Assembly (NCBI GenBank): GCA_018857735.1
Contig: JABMCL010002254.1
Location: 1,416,001-1,480,000, forward strand
Length of the DNA stretch: 64,000 nt
From: Alviniconcha marisindica
Taxonomy: Eukaryota > Mollusca > Gastropoda > Provannidae
Direction of reading: 5' to 3'
The position numbers were made by a program, and so were the translations under genes. Below are positions 1 to 13,500 of the stretch, one piece after another. Numbering within the stretch: position 1 is the first letter of the stretch; every line of letters starts with the position of its first letter. The notes below the pieces were generated by a model. The model was not told the DNA's origin and did not search any database. It was given only the letters and a program-made list of their open reading frames with translations.

Positions 1-130
1 TACTTCTGTGTATATAACAGATTTGTCATTTCAGTAGCTAAAGGATCTGCCCCTCTGTATGTGATAGATCTTTTGATTAACTAAATGGTCAGCTCCTCTG
101 TATATGACAGACAGGTCATTTGAATAACTA

Positions 131-178
131 GACGGGGGGGGGGGGGGGGGGGGGGGGGGGGTGGGGGGGGGGGGGGGG
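131..178. repeat. poly-G tract
   Basis: This is an almost uninterrupted run of about 47 G with one T. It is a candidate G-quadruplex and a likely sequencing or assembly trouble spot. The flanks (1-130) show short AT-rich near-repeats around the word TCTGTATATGACAG but no gene. Confidence 0.9.
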
Positions 179-294
179 TTCCACGTAAAGAGAAAGTGAT
201 AGTAAAATACATGTTGTTTTAGTTTTGTTTGTTTGTATATGTTGTAGAGATGTTGTGCCAGGCCTCAGAGCAGATCTGTGACAGTGCCATAAAT

Positions 295-1425
295 GTGCAC
301 AGAAAAGGTCGTGGCGGCCCTAAAGGCTTTCAGGGTTTACAGGAATAGACTTGACGACCCTAATGGCCTTCATTATGTGTGAATGACGGCACTAACGGCC
401 TTGAGTGTGAATGACGGCCCTCAAGGCCTTCAGTATGTGTGAATGACGGCCCTCAAGGCCTTCAGTATGTGTGAATGACGGCCCTTATGACCTTCATTAT
501 GAATGACGGCCCTAACGGCCTTCAGTATGAATGACGGCCCTAACGGCCTTCAGCATAACGGCCTTCAGTATGAATGACGGCCCTAACGGCCTTCAGCATA
601 ACGGCCTTCGGTATGAATGACGGCCCTAACGGCCTTCAGCATAACGGCCCTCAGTGTGAATGACGGCCCTAACGGCCTTCAGTGTGAATGACGGCCCTAA
701 CAGCCTTGAGTGTGAATGACGGCCCTAACAGCCTTGAGTGTGAATGACAGCCCTAACGGCCTTCAGTGTGTGAAATACAGCCCTAACTGCCTTCAGTGTG
801 AATGACGGCCCCAACGGACTTCAGTATGACGACCCTAACGGCCTTCAGTGTGTGAAATACGGCCCTAAGTGCCTTCAGTGTTTGTGAACGACGGCCCTAA
901 CGGTCTTCAGTGTGAACGACGGCCCTAACGGTCTTCAGTGTGAACGACGGCCCTAACGGTCTTCAGTGTGAACGACGGCCCTAACGGTCTTCAGTGTGAA
1001 TGACGGCCCTAACGGCCTTCAGTGTGAATGACGGCCCTAGCGGCCTTCAGTGTGAATGACGGCCCTAACGGCCTTCAGTTTCAATAAAGGCCCTAACGGC
1101 CTTCAGTGTGAATGACGGCCCTAACGGCCTTCAGTATGTGCGAAAGACGGCCCTAACGGCCTTCAGTATGTGTACATGACGGCCTTAGCGGTCCTAACGG
1201 CCTTCAGTATGTGTGAATGACGGCCTTAACGGCCCTAACGGCCTTCAGTATGTGTAAATGACGGCCTTAGCGGTCCTAACGGCCTTCAGTATGTGTGAAT
1301 GACGGCCTTAACGGCCCTAACGGCCTTCAGTATGTGCGAAAAACCGCCCTAACGGCCTTCAGTATGTGTGAATGACGGCCTTAACGGCCCTAGCGGCCTT
1401 CAGTATGTGCGAATGACGGCAGGAC
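295..1425. repeat. minisatellite, ~28-bp unit
   Basis: About 35 degenerate copies are built around ACGGCCCTAACGGCCTTCAG, joined by TGTGAATG-type spacers. Sub-variants carry a doubled GGCCTTAACGGCC core (about 1170-1400). No long reading frame runs through it, so it is non-coding. Confidence 0.9.
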
Positions 1426-2394
1426 CGTCTCCTCCAGCGCGACCTGGTTGCACCACTTGTGGCACCGTTGGCTGCGCTGGCAAAATGTTGCCCGTCCTTC
1501 GTGTGCAAGCTTTTAGCGCGCTGCACCACAGGGTGTGTTTCCCAGCACTGATGTCAGGCGACTGTGATCTGTCCTTCCTCTGTTGACAGCCACAGTCTCG
1601 CACGCCGAACACTCAAAGTGCATTTATCATCTTTTCAATAATGATTGCATTGCAAACGTCGACCTTTACGTCGTGGTCACGATGTTTTGTGATCAGACAC
1701 ACACCTTCACACCTCCGTAATGAAGTTAAGGGCAGAGGTAATTTGGAATTACTTGCGTCCTCCACTGCGTCTGTCCTTTACATGTTTCACGGCTTGGCCG
1801 GGCAGTATCTTGTGAACCGCTGAATTCTGTGCAACCAAACATTGTTGGGGGAGGCATCAGCATAACCCGGAGTTTCGTGCCAAGGCAGTGGACTGCTACC
1901 ATCAGGTCAGAATGGCACTGAGCCCTTCAGTCTTTTAGACAGCACTGTTCATCTTGTGTGTTTAGAACTACTGAACAATTTCCGGCAAAATTTGGTATTC
2001 TGGTATGGTGGTTCATAGTCACGAACCGCGACCTTGTGCGGAAAGCTGGCATAGCTGCCTTCATGGACATAGTGGTGATTTACCACCTGCTGAACCGTTT
2101 GCAGTCATGCACACTTAGTAATAATCTCAACATTGAACCACCAAGCGTTTTCTGGAGATGTGGTTAATCTTGCTTTGTTCTGATACCTCTGGAAGGTTGA
2201 CAATGGAGACATATTTTTCATAAGTTGTGGCAAAGTGCTGATGGAACATGAAAATAGTTTAAGCTAGGATGTTGATGACGTGCGAGACTTTGGTTCGTTA
2301 TGATTTGTATGTTAGAGTTGATTTTAATACTTTGCTTAACCTTAATAAATACCCGTTAGCATATCTAGACCAGACAGGGTACCAGCAAAGTGGG
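1426..2394. other. no recognisable feature
   Basis: This is unique-looking sequence with only short open frames (70 codons or fewer) and no recognisable domain, RNA or transposon. It could be intergenic DNA or the first intron of the + strand gene. Confidence 0.5.
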
Positions 2395-2399
2395 CGTAC

Positions 2400-2690
2400 A
2401 GTCACGGTGTAAGGAAGCACACACCGGGGTACCATGCCACGTGTATCACGGTGTAAGCAAGCACATAACGGGGTACCATGCCACGTGTATCACGGTGTAA
2501 GCAAGCACATAACGGGGTACCATGCCACGTGTATCACGGTGTAAGCAAGCACATAACGGGGTACCATGCCACGTGTATCACGGTGTAAGCAAGCACATAA
2601 CGGGGTACCATGCCACGTGTATCACGGTGTAAGCAAGCACATAACGGGGTACCATGCCACGTGTATCACGGTGTAAGCGGCGAGCACACA
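2400..2690. repeat. minisatellite, 44-bp unit
   Basis: About six near-identical head-to-tail copies each contain ACGGGGTACCATGCCACGTG followed by TATCACGGTGTAAGCAAGC. The high identity suggests recent expansion. A G run (2700-2717) and a C run (2751-2773) follow directly. Confidence 0.92.
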
Positions 2691-2779
2691 ACGGTGGCCG
2701 GGGGGAGGGGGGGGGGGAACCATGCCGCTCAAGGTGAAAGACTGGTTTTGCCCCCCCCCCCCCCCCCCCCCCCACCCCA

Positions 2780-5560
2780 TTCCCTCCCTTTCCCCAGGAC
2801 GTCAGCAGCCTTGTGCTGATCAGCGTGTGCAAAACTTGCTTGTCCTGGGCCGGGTCATGACACGGGATAGTTTACAGTGGCACAGTGTCTATCCACAGCA
2901 CGGAGAGCTGGCTGCTCCTGCTGCAGCGGGATTTCCTGCTGACGTTAATCACGGCAGCCACGTGCAACTCGTCCTGCAGGTACAGACTACACACCGCACG
3001 CTGCTCACGCGACCGCGCCATCAACTCGCGTTCACCAGCGGCGCACTGTTGTAACTGTCTCATACAACGACCAACGTCTAGTGTGGTGTGGAGCGTACGT
3101 ACATCGGTAGTCAAAGCTGTGGACAGCATGCGCCTTTGGTGTGTTGCCGGTGCGTCTGAAGACAGGACGCCGTCGTGCCAGTCAACGGCCACACCGTAGC
3201 CGGAGGTGGTCCTGTTCCCGTGCTGACGTTCGGTGTCGGAGCCACCGGTGGCCGAGGTCTCCTGTTGACTTCCTGTGGCATTCTGTCTGGATCGAAAACT
3301 GGCTTCCTTTCCGGCATCGATGCGTTGTTGTATCATTGTGTGCATTGGCATTTGCTGGTTTCATACATCAAGTGAACACTGCGGTTGGGAACTGTAGCCT
3401 TTTCCAGAACTATGGAAACGTACCAAGCACTAAGTTTAGAAGCTGCGTTCGTTGCTTCCAGTGTTGTGTGCCTTTATTTCAACCGCTGGGTGTCTCTCTT
3501 CCCTCTGTGACAGACACATGTTTGGAGAAAGGTGGGTGTTTTCAGCTGGCTTACCACTGCCAGAAACAAAGCGTCGAGCGACAGCGGCACGTAGAGCGTC
3601 CAGTGTCCAACAGCTGCTGTGTGTTATGAGCTGAAGACAATAGGTCATGTGTCATGTGTAATGAGTTGACAGTAGGTTAGGTATCGTGTGTTAAAGAGTT
3701 GAAAACAATAGGTCAGGTATACGTGTTAAGGGTTGAAGACAGGCAGGTATCGTGTGTCAGTTAGAGACTGAAGACAGCTGGCCAGGTGTCGTGTGTTATT
3801 TATACCTTGAAGACAGCAGATCGGATGCAGAGTTAGCCAGTTCAATAATGCAAGCATCTGATCGCTACATGAGGTCTTGTAGTGTCGATTGGAGACGAAT
3901 GTAGATTCCCTGTGCTGGATCTCTTCAGTCTCGTTGATGTCCATCTGGTTGTGTGGCCACACGCCCTGCCAGCACACTCTCAGCTGGCCGTCCACCTCTG
4001 CTTGCCTCTGCGCGTAGGGTCTGTGATGGTTGAAGTGGTGCTTTACGTCCACAGAAACCGTAGGTTTATTAGGGACGGGAGCCCAGGACGTCCGCCTCTG
4101 CTTGCCTCTGCACGTAGGCTCAGTCATCCTCTGGGAGCCCATCTGGACCTTTGTCCCCGGCCACCATGGCATCTCCTGGCCTTGGTGGAAACGTCACACT
4201 CCCATCCACCCGGCTGCACACACTGTCCTCACAGTCTGGTCACGTAGGATGCACTCGGGTGGGCTCTTCACTTTCCCCCATCGAGACACCGCGAGCAGAG
4301 TATGCTCATCTGGACTGACGTCGAGTTCTGCTCGATAGCCCTTTGACAATACAAACAATATGTGCACCTCAAAAGGTTCGAAGTGCAAGTGGAAAATTCG
4401 ACAAATTAAGGCAAAGAAAGTCTGTACTGATCAGAACTGCGAACCTGTGGATGACTGCGAATACGTCAGTGCTTGGCTAACCGCGTCGAGTATGTGTGTC
4501 AAAGCCGTTGCAACAGCTAGCAGAAATACATCAGTGATCACATGTGTTGTTGGCAGAGGTAGTGTCTAGAACCACAGATTAATATATGCAGAAATTGACA
4601 TCGGCGATCGCATGTGTTTTGGGCATTAGAGATATTGTCTAGAACCACACACTGACATCAGTGGTCACATGCGTTGCTGGCATCAGGGCTAGTGTCTAGA
4701 ACCACACATTAATATTTCCATCAGTGGTCACATGTGTTGCTGGCATCAGAGATGGTGTCTAGAAGCGCACACTAATAGCTGCAGCAATGTTTTTGGCGGA
4801 CTGGATGAAGCAGAAAGGTCGTGGAGTGCAAGGGATGGAGAGTTCCGTCAGAAACAAACAGGCTTGCAGCTGACTGTAAAATTCAATATTTCTTTGTGAG
4901 TGAGCAGCCATTCTGAAGACTACGGGAAGGCGTGGAAAGGTGTGTCGTCTTTAGCTGTCTGCAGGTAATCGGATATTCTTCCTCTTCCTATGCATGATTG
5001 GTCTGGTATTCCTGGCGACTCACCTGCGATGTCTGGCACGTCACAAAAAACGGCAGTCTGCTGATGTGGGAGAAGAAAGTCTGTCAGACGGGCAGACACC
5101 ACGCTGGTGCTGTGGGTTAGTCTGTCGTGTAGGGACACCATACCGCGCGATCTGGAATCGAAAGGTTTATGAAGACGTAATTGCTGTCATTGTCCTGCCT
5201 GATTCCCCAGGATATAGCCGACATTTACGAGGCTGGCGATCGGGAGACGACCAATTACCGGCTGCAGCTGAAACCTGCACGGCTCAATTGTGGCTGATTG
5301 TCGAGCAGGGCGCTGGGAATGGCGGTTGGCTGAGACACGTGTGTGTGGCAGGCGTGCCGTCCGGGCGACGCTTTGTTAGTTGTGCCACTTCAGTCTCTGT
5401 TCGTGCCCAGTCATTGGCGGGGTTCCTGCTAGCACCCCTGTTTGCTGCCGGCACCTCGGCTCATTGGCTCTAACGCAGCTCAGTCATCGGCAGTGAGTGT
5501 GGGAGTTTATATCGATACAGGCGGGCATATACATACATATATATATATCACTTTGTGCAA
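2780..5560. other. unassigned sequence with degenerate repeats
   Basis: No gene is recognised here. About 3625-3800 holds a degenerate ~45-bp repeat built on GAAGACAATAGGTCA and CGTGTGTTA. About 4490-4790 holds roughly four copies of a ~65-bp unit containing GTGTCTAGAACCACA and CACATGTGTTGCTGGCATC. A possible acceptor (TTTCCCCAG at about 2791-2799) precedes a 60-codon open stretch, but it matches nothing known. A 159-codon open frame at 4994-5473 is also unrecognised. Confidence 0.5.
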
Positions 5561-6079
5561 TCTGTGAACTAGGTCTCCGTCTTTTTTAATGGGATGGCTG
5601 TGGAATCAAGAGTGTTTTGAAAGTCTGCTCTCTTGTTCGGCCCGCGGAGAGGGAGAGGTCGTGGCGGAAGATGTTGCCGCCGCTGAAGCACCTGCTAGCA
5701 GTCAGTGGAGCACACCGAGGACCGCAGTAACCGTCGGTCATTCTTCAGGAACGACTCGCTTCCACCGGTCCGTGCGGCCTGGTCCCGGGACCCGACGTGA
5801 GTGATGAACGGCTGCGACGTGAGTGATGAACGGCTGGATGGAGGTGGAGGTGGCCTCTGTCCTACCCACAAGGTGTTCAGCTGCACCCGTATAACCTAGA
5901 TAGTGCCCTTCCCTTGGCGGACCGACGTGCACGTGCATAAAGTAAGGCCCGCTCTCTCCTGGCAGCTTGTGTGTCTAGACTTTGGTGATGATCAGACCGA
6001 TGAGGGATTTCCAGTCTTGCTTCCATAGCCCATAGTAACAGGGGTTAACCCTGGTGTGCCCAGACTGTTGTCCAAAATG

Positions 6080-6440
6080 ACCGCTCACATCCAGTATGAC
6101 TACTGTACTCTGCTCACTATGTTGTTCCCACTATGACTGAACTGTTGAAGCCAGAAGTACCTTGTTCACACAATCATTGAAGTGTTGAAGCCGCAGCTAC
6201 GGTGTTCCCAGAATGACTGAACTTTTGAAGCCAGGATTACGTTGTTCCCACAATGACCGATGTGCTGAAGCCGGGACTACGTTGTTCCCACAATGGCTGA
6301 CGTGCTGAAGCCGGGACTAGGGTGTTTCAAGAATGACGTGCTGAAGCCGGGACTACGTTGTTCCCACAATGACTGACGTGCTGAAGCCGGGACTACGTTG
6401 TTCCCACAATGACTGACGTGCTGAAGCCGGGACTAGGGTG
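6080..6440. repeat. minisatellite, ~42-45-bp unit
   Basis: About eight degenerate copies contain TTCCCACAATGACTGACGTG and GCTGAAGCCGGGACTA. The final copy runs into the long open frame of the next feature, so the first ATG of that frame (6409) lies within the repeat. This makes the true 5' boundary of that exon uncertain. Confidence 0.85.
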
Positions 6441-7527
6441 CAGGGGCGGCGCCATGTGTGTCGGCGGGACAGCGGACAAGGGAGTGTCGGGCGCTGACCT
6501 GCTGCTGGGTGGGAACGTCCCCCTGTCGGACCCCAGCGCGGGTGTGGCCGCCACGGTGTCCCACAGCAGTCGCGTGTCACGTGCTGGGCCCCAGGAGGAA
6601 GGCGATAGCCGCCTTGGCTGGAGCAGGAGCACGAGCGTCGCTATGACAACGGAGCCAGAAGCCGCCCGACGTGGTCAGCAGTCAGCCTGTGAAGCCGGGC
6701 GGCGGTGGGACAAGACGGTGGGTGTTGCTGCGTCACCGAACTCACGGCCTCCTGTCGTTGAAGTGCACGTACAGCCGCAAGACCACAGCTGCTCTAAAGA
6801 CGGACAGCGCCCCGCTGACAGTGAACAGCCGTGTGTGGAACCGCTGCCAGCTACAGACCTGCAGCACGGTGACAGCGAATGGTGTGTGATAGAGACACCT
6901 ACAGCTCCACTTCCGCTTCTGGGGCAGCAGCCAGAGCCCGGAGGTCGGGAATCAAACCCCAAAACCGTGTGTACCGTGGTGACTGAGGCCCCTGCCCCCA
7001 AAACACGCCGTCCTCGTCTCCAGCTGACAGCACATTCCAACCAAGCTGTACGTCGAAACAGCACTTGCTGCGTCATTTCCAAATACGGACAACGAGCATC
7101 ACGTGCTGAACTGGCTGCACAAGCCCCGAGGCAGCGGCCAAGCAGCGCGGTAGTAGCCAGTGTAGTAGCCGCTGGGCCGGGGCCTCTCGTGTCCTCCGCC
7201 GAGGTGCACCCGGAGCCGAGCGGTCACCTCGCACACGGCAGCAACGCCGGTGTCGCCCTCACTGCGGCCCCGACGCTCCGGGTGTCACGTGCTAGCTCTC
7301 GGCGTCACAGCGGCCGCTCGGCCTCCGTGCCCCGCCAGCAGCGGTGGAAGAACGTGGCGGGGGCGATGCGGCGGTACCGGGAGGAGCAGGTGCTGCAGAC
7401 GCGGGGCGCGGACCGCGTGGGGACGGAGGAGGAGGAGGAGGAGGGGGGAGAGGAGAGGCTGGTGAGGGTGGTCTTCGACAACGTCTGCTACCTCTTGCCT
7501 GTCAAACCGGGTCTGCCAAAGCAAGAG
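6409..7527 (+). CDS. syt14/16-like exon A (N-terminal linker)
   Basis: This is a 373-codon open frame before a good donor (CAAGAG/GTAAAT), ending in phase 0 as the next exon requires. The protein is Ser/Pro/Ala/Arg-rich with no recognised domain until its end, where a run of seven Glu is followed by [19 protein letters not shown], a structured-looking strand. ATG 6409 lies in the preceding repeat and ATG 6454 is an alternative start. An acceptor at about 6435-6441 (GGTGCAG) would make this an internal exon. Membership in the gene is plausible but unproven. Confidence 0.6.
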
Positions 7528-10500
7528 GTAAATCACGCTGCCGAAAGAGGGGGGGGGGGGGGGGGGGGAAGAGAGAGAAAGGAGCGGAGAGAATAGGGGG
7601 GTATTCAAGAATCAAATTCAGGTAACTGGTAATTTCAACTGTCTGAAAACACCGTACGTATATGCATCATTTATTTGAAAATGTCTTCAGTTCTTGCTTA
7701 CTTTGACTAAGGGCACAGCTCCTGCCCCCACTGTCGGTTAGTCCAGCTGGTGACTTGAAATGTTTCATCCACAACGCTCCTCGTGCTGCCGTGATCATCT
7801 CGGCTGTCAGTGTGAACCCTTCAATGGGTCAGCTTCACAGCACGCGCTGCCGGGTCGCGGTTGGCAGACCAGCTTTCAGGGCCTTTTTCTGTCTGCTGAT
7901 CGAAGACTCCGTTTTTCTGAGGTGCAGAGCTTGTGCCTGATGATGATTGAACACTCCATTTTTTCTGAGGTGCAGAGCTTGTGCCTGTTGATGACTGAAC
8001 ACTCCATTTTTCTGAGGTGTAGAGCTGGCGTCTGAATGGCGACATTTGGGGGTCTCTCCTTGCGCTCTGTGACTCCCTGGTGAACACTTGATCCTGGCCC
8101 ATCCCTCGCTTGAAGGGAGAGCAGTCCGCCAAAATGATTTTTCCCTGCGCCACTGACGCCTCCCGGACTGGGGTTGAAAGAAGTGCGTCGGCCGCGACCT
8201 TCTCCACGGGCCGCCGGGTTCTGATGAAATTTTGTCAGTGTTTACTGTGCCAGTCACTTGCCAGTAATTTCTTCCCGCCCCTCGGACTGGTCCCAGAATC
8301 CGCTGTGACAAGGCGACTGTCTGGTGGCAGGGCTGCGGTCTTCCCGTGGTATGGTAGAGATGTGTATTGCCGCTTTAAGTTGGGTATTCTGACTTCTTGT
8401 GCCGCAAAAACAGATGCAAGAAAAATGCAATTTGGTGCCCGACGTGTGACTGAAACAGAACTTGAAAGTGAAATCCATTTCCTGCTCGAGTGTCCATAAA
8501 ATATGCAAACATCAGAGCACATTTAATAGAATCCAGCTAATGACAGTTCAGCCAGTGTACAAAACTCTTAAAGCCCCTTCTCTCCCATCCCAGCTTCCCC
8601 GCCTTTCTTCTCCCCCCCCCCCCCCCCCTGCTTCTCTGTGGTCTCCCCCCCTCCCCCCCCCCCCCCTCCCACGGCCCCTGCCGCTTTCTTCTCTCTCTCC
8701 CACTCAAGCTTGCTCGCGTCTCTCTTTTTCTCCCCCACCTTCCTGCTTCCTCCCACCACCCCCACCCCCTTAATTTCACTGCGTGTGCGTTGGACCTAAT
8801 GATTCCTTCTGACGTAGGCTACTTAGGGCGGGGATGGGGGGGGGGGGGGGGGGGGGGGAGGAGGGGAGGCGCAGATAGGTTCTTTCCGCGTCTTCAGTCT
8901 GAGCGAGGACGCCAGTCCCCGGGTCCAGCGACTGGCACGTGCAGCCTGCGGCCACGATTGAAGACCAGTGGTCAGTGGACCCCAGCGCTCAGAGTTCAGG
9001 AGCCGTGTGAAAGTCGAGGTGGCCGTCCCGGGCTATCCGTCCTAACGAGCCTTCTGGTTTCCGTGGACGTAAAGCTATACTGAACCGTGCTTCGGCATTG
9101 GTCACAATTTGTCCCTAATATGTCAACCGACATTCGAGGACATGAAGCTGTACTTCATCACTCCAGCGCTGACCCACACCGACTCGTAGAGTCTGAGTCA
9201 CCCACAGTGGCTGGCTCCCATCTCTAACCTCCCAGCCAGAGTGCGCTCCACCCGTCTCTTTGATGAGGTGCTGTGAAACTGATGTGATGCTGTAGATGCT
9301 TTAGAATTGATGTGGTGCTTCAGAATTTAAGTCATTGTCTCCGGGATGGCTGCATGGACTGGAGCTGGCAAATAGTTATCTTTTTCCTCGCAGCCATTTT
9401 ATTCACAGAGCAAAGAACGTCTCCCGTCGTGCTTCTGTTTGTTGGTGAAACTTTGCTGAACTGTCGATCACACACAGTAAAGTCTGTGGAAGTCTCTAAA
9501 CAAGTTATATACATTTGCCAGCCTGCCGAATCGGTTTGATCAGTCCATCATTGATGGAAATTATCTCACAGCGGTAAACTGCAAGGGTGTCTTGTGTATT
9601 ATCTGGGGTAAGTGATCGATTCTAACGCCACAAAAACAGAGGCAATGAAAATGCAGTTTTGTGCCCAACGTGTAGAACCTGGAACCTGAAAGTGAAATCC
9701 ATTTCATGCTGAAACGTACATTAAATATGCTAACCATCACAGCACAATTAATAGAATTTAGCTAACCATCCCAGCACAATTAATAGAATCTAGCTAACCA
9801 TCCCAACACAACAGAATCTAGCTAACCATCCCAGCACAATTAATAGAATCTAGCTAACCATCCCAGCACAATTAATAGAATCTAGCTAACCATCCCAGCA
9901 CAATTAATAGAATCTAGCTAGCCATCACAGCACAATTAATAGAATCTAGCTAACCATCCCAGCACAATTAATAGAATCTAGCTAACCATCACAGCACAAT
10001 TAATAGAATCTAGCTAACCATCCCAGCACAATTAATAGAATCTAGCTAACCATCACAGCACAATTAATAGAATCTAGCTAGCCATCACAGCACAATTAAT
10101 AGAATCTAGCTAACCATCCCAGCACAATTAATAGAATCTAGCTAGCCATCACAGCACAATTAATACAATCTAGCTAACCATCCCAGCAGAATGAATACAG
10201 TCTAGCTAACACAAGTTCAACCAGTGTACAAGAATACTCAGAGCCTCCCGTCCCCCGCCCCCGACCCCCTCTCCCCCCCTCCCGTCCCCCCCCTCCCCCC
10301 CCCTCCCCTCCCCTGTCCCTCCCCAACCGCCTCTGCTCATTGTCAGCCTCCCCTTCCTTCTTCTCCTTGCCTCCGCTTCCTCCCTTCCTCTTTCCCTTCC
10401 TCTCTCTCTTTCCCTCCCCTTCCTTTCCCCCTCCTTCCTGCTTCCCTCCCCTCTCCTCTTCCCCACTCTCTTCCTCTCCTCCTTCCTGCTCCCCCCCTCT

Positions 10501-13500
10501 CTCTTCTCTTCCTTCCCCTTCCTGCTTCCCCCTCTCTCTTTCCCTCCCCTTCCTGCTTCCCCCTCTCTCTTTTTCCCTCCCTTCCTGCTACCCCCCTCCT
10601 CTCTTTCCCTTCCCCTTCCTGCTTCCCCCTCTCTTTCCCTCCCCTTCCTGCTTCCCCCTCTCTCTTTCCCTCCCCTTCCTGCTACCCCCCCTCTCTCTCT
10701 TCCCTTCCCCTTCCTGCTTCCCCCTCTCTCTTTCCCTCCCCTTCCTGTTCCCCCCTCTCTCTTTCCCTCCCCTTCCTGCTACCCCCCCCTCTCTCTTTCC
10801 CTTCCCCTTCCTGCTTCCCCCTCTCTCTTTCCCTCCCCTTCCTGCTACCCCCCCCTCTCTCTTTCCCCCCTTCCTGCTTCCCCCTCTCTCTTTCCCTCTC
10901 CCTCCCCTCTCTTCCCCCCCCCCCCTCTCTCTTTCCCTCCCTTCCTCTCCCCCTCTCTTCCTTCCTTCCTGCTTCCCCTTCTCTTTCCCCCCTCTCCTCT
11001 TCCCCTCTCCTTTCCCTCCTTCCCCTCCCTTCTCTCTTTCCTTCCCCTTCCTGCTTCCCCCTCTCCTCTTTCCCTCCCCTTCCTGCTTTCCCCTCTCTCT
11101 CTTTCCTCCCCTTCCTGCTTCCCCCTCTCTCTTTCCTCCCTTCCTGCTTTCCCCTCTCTCTCTTCCCTTCCCCTTCTGCTTCCCTCTCTCTTCCCTCCCC
11201 TTCCTCTCCCTCTCTCTTCCCTCCCCCTTCCTGCTTCCCCCTCTCTCTTTCCCCTCCCCTTCCTGCTCCCCCCTCTCTCTCTTCCCCTCCCCTTCCTGCT
11301 TTCCCTCTCTTCCATCCCCCTTCCTGCTTCCCTCCCCTTCCTGCTTCCCCCTCTCTTCCCCCTCCCCTTCCTGCTTCCCCCTCTCTCCCCCTCCCCTTCC
11401 TGCTTCCCTCACTCTCTCTCTTTCCCTCCCTTCCTGCTTTCCCCTCCTCTCTCTTTCCACTCCCCCTTCCTGCTTCCCCCTCTGTCTCTTTCCACTCCCC
11501 CTCCTGCTTCCCCCTCTCTCCCCCCACCCTTCCTGCTTCTCCTCACTCTCTCTCTTTCCACTCCCCCTTCCTGCTTCCCCTCTCTCCCCCCCTCCCTTCC
11601 TGCTTCCCTCACTCTCTCTCTTTCCCCTCCCCCTTCCTGCTTCCCTGCCTGTCCCCTCCCCCTCCGTTTCAGAGACTTCTCATTAAGTATTTATTCCCAT
11701 GCTCTGAAAGCGTCAGTTGAGTTAGACAGTTGAATCCCCTTGTATATCCATTCTTAAGAAGGAGGTCTGGATCAGAAGTACAAACACTTACTACCCCCCC
11801 CCCCCCCCCATGTCTGTCCCAAAATAACCACGTCTCCTGTTGCCTGGTGACCCACATGTGGACCAGTCGTTCAATCGAACTCAGCAGCGGTTGCGCGTTG
11901 AGCAGATTTGCAAACCCCCGCTCATGATGTCATCGATCTTGCCGCAAATTGTCCCACAAACTATCGATGAGCGCACAGTTGGACATGCGCCATTGCAGAA
12001 TTGAACACGAGTCTGACTGCGAAATTGCAGGGTAGGAACTGGGGCCCATTTCCATCCGGCTGCTTTGGCTGGTTAATGATTTTTCCCCCAGCGGAATGGG
12101 TGTTTGAACCGTTTTCTCCGCCTGATAACCAGCCTGTTCACTGAACCCTCGCTTCGTCCATTTGTAGGGCCCGCCCTTCTCCGACACGTAAAGAGATCAA
12201 AATCGCACGGTAAAATTGAGAATTTTCCTCTAAGACGCTCCGTTATTATTAAATTTGTTTTAGTACCTATTGTCCTTTGCGGGAAATTGGGGTCACCTAA
12301 ACTGGGTGAGGCACAGCAGCCGCAAGAGCAGCGCCACCCATTCCTATCAGTGTGTGCGGCATTTTCGTCTGTTCAGACAATGGTATGGCTGCCAGTGTGT
12401 GGGATTTTTAGCGTGCGCACGGATGTTGATGCGTGCGATTGCACACGGGGGCTGTATGGACACCGCACGAGAGTCTATACACTGGAAGTTGACTCTGGGA
12501 GAGAATTCCCTTGTCGCACCGGGGACTCGAACCTACGTCAGTATTGCGGCTGACTTTTCAGTCGGATGCTCTACCCACTGAGCTATCCCCGCTCCAATCC
12601 CTTTGCCGTAGTGACGGCTGGCAGGTCCGACACGAAAACCCCGTCACTGACGGTTAGTAGGACTGACCAGAAAACCCGCCACGTGTCACAGCTGGCCCAA
12701 CGGCTTCCCGCCGCCTCTTTCCGGATCTTGCTGATCGGGCGACGTCAGCACACCACCTTCTGCCCTTTAGTTAACAGGCGGTGCGTGCGAGAGTTAACAG
12801 GCGGTGCGTGCGAGAGTTAACAGGCGGTGCGTGCGAGAGTTAACAGGCGGTGCGTGCGAGAGTTAACAGGCGGTGCGTGCGACACGGGAGAACTAGGATC
12901 ATTGTCTCTGTTTGCTGCCTGTCTCCATATCCGTCACAGACAACACTAGGTTGAGAAACTGAATATGCATAAGATCAATGGAGCGTTATAATACAAAATC
13001 CTTGATTTGACTTGATTTTGTATCGCTTCAGCCAGCTGGACAAAAAGAATTAGAATTTGAGAGAGAATGTTTGGCCTAAGACCAGTTCCCTTAAGCTGAG
13101 TGAGACGGCCAGTTCCGTTAATGCGGACGAAGCCACGCCATAGAAAGCCGGCAGTTCTGTCGGAGCTCAGCAAGCAGCGTTATGTCTTGTCTGTCGGAAC
13201 GTTTATGTCTTTGTTCTGTCGGAGCTCCACATGCAACATGTATGCCCTTGTTCTTATACAATTTTACAAGCAAATTTATGTCCTTCTGTCGGAGCTGTTC
13301 AAGCAACGTTTATGTCCTTGTGCCGCGTGCGTTTACGACTGAACCAGTGGTGTACCCAGACTGACACTGCGTTCTCTGCTAATGTCAGTAACTGTGTACC
13401 CAGACTGACACTGCGTTCTCTGCTAGTGTCAGTAACTGTGGTGTACCCAGACTGACACTGCGTTCTCTACTAGTGTCAGTAACTGTGTACCCAGACTGAC

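Noticed and set aside
295..1425. CRISPR-like regular repeats
   Set aside because: Units are contiguous minisatellites without unique spacers, and the genome is eukaryotic.
2780..3054. Possible exon after TTTCCCCAG
   Set aside because: One frame is open for about 80 codons up to CTGCAG/GTACAG, but no domain is recognised and other frames stop early. There is no phase partner that I can identify.
10224..11720. 498- and 448-codon Pro/Ser/Leu-rich frames on + and Arg/Gly/Glu-rich frames on -
   Set aside because: Pure pyrimidine sequence contains no stop codons in any + strand frame, so open frames are automatic.
12480..12600. Functional tRNA gene on the - strand
   Set aside because: The tRNA-like head continues into a SINE body. 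The same layout occurs at 22108-22586, so this is a SINE promoter rather than a tRNA gene.
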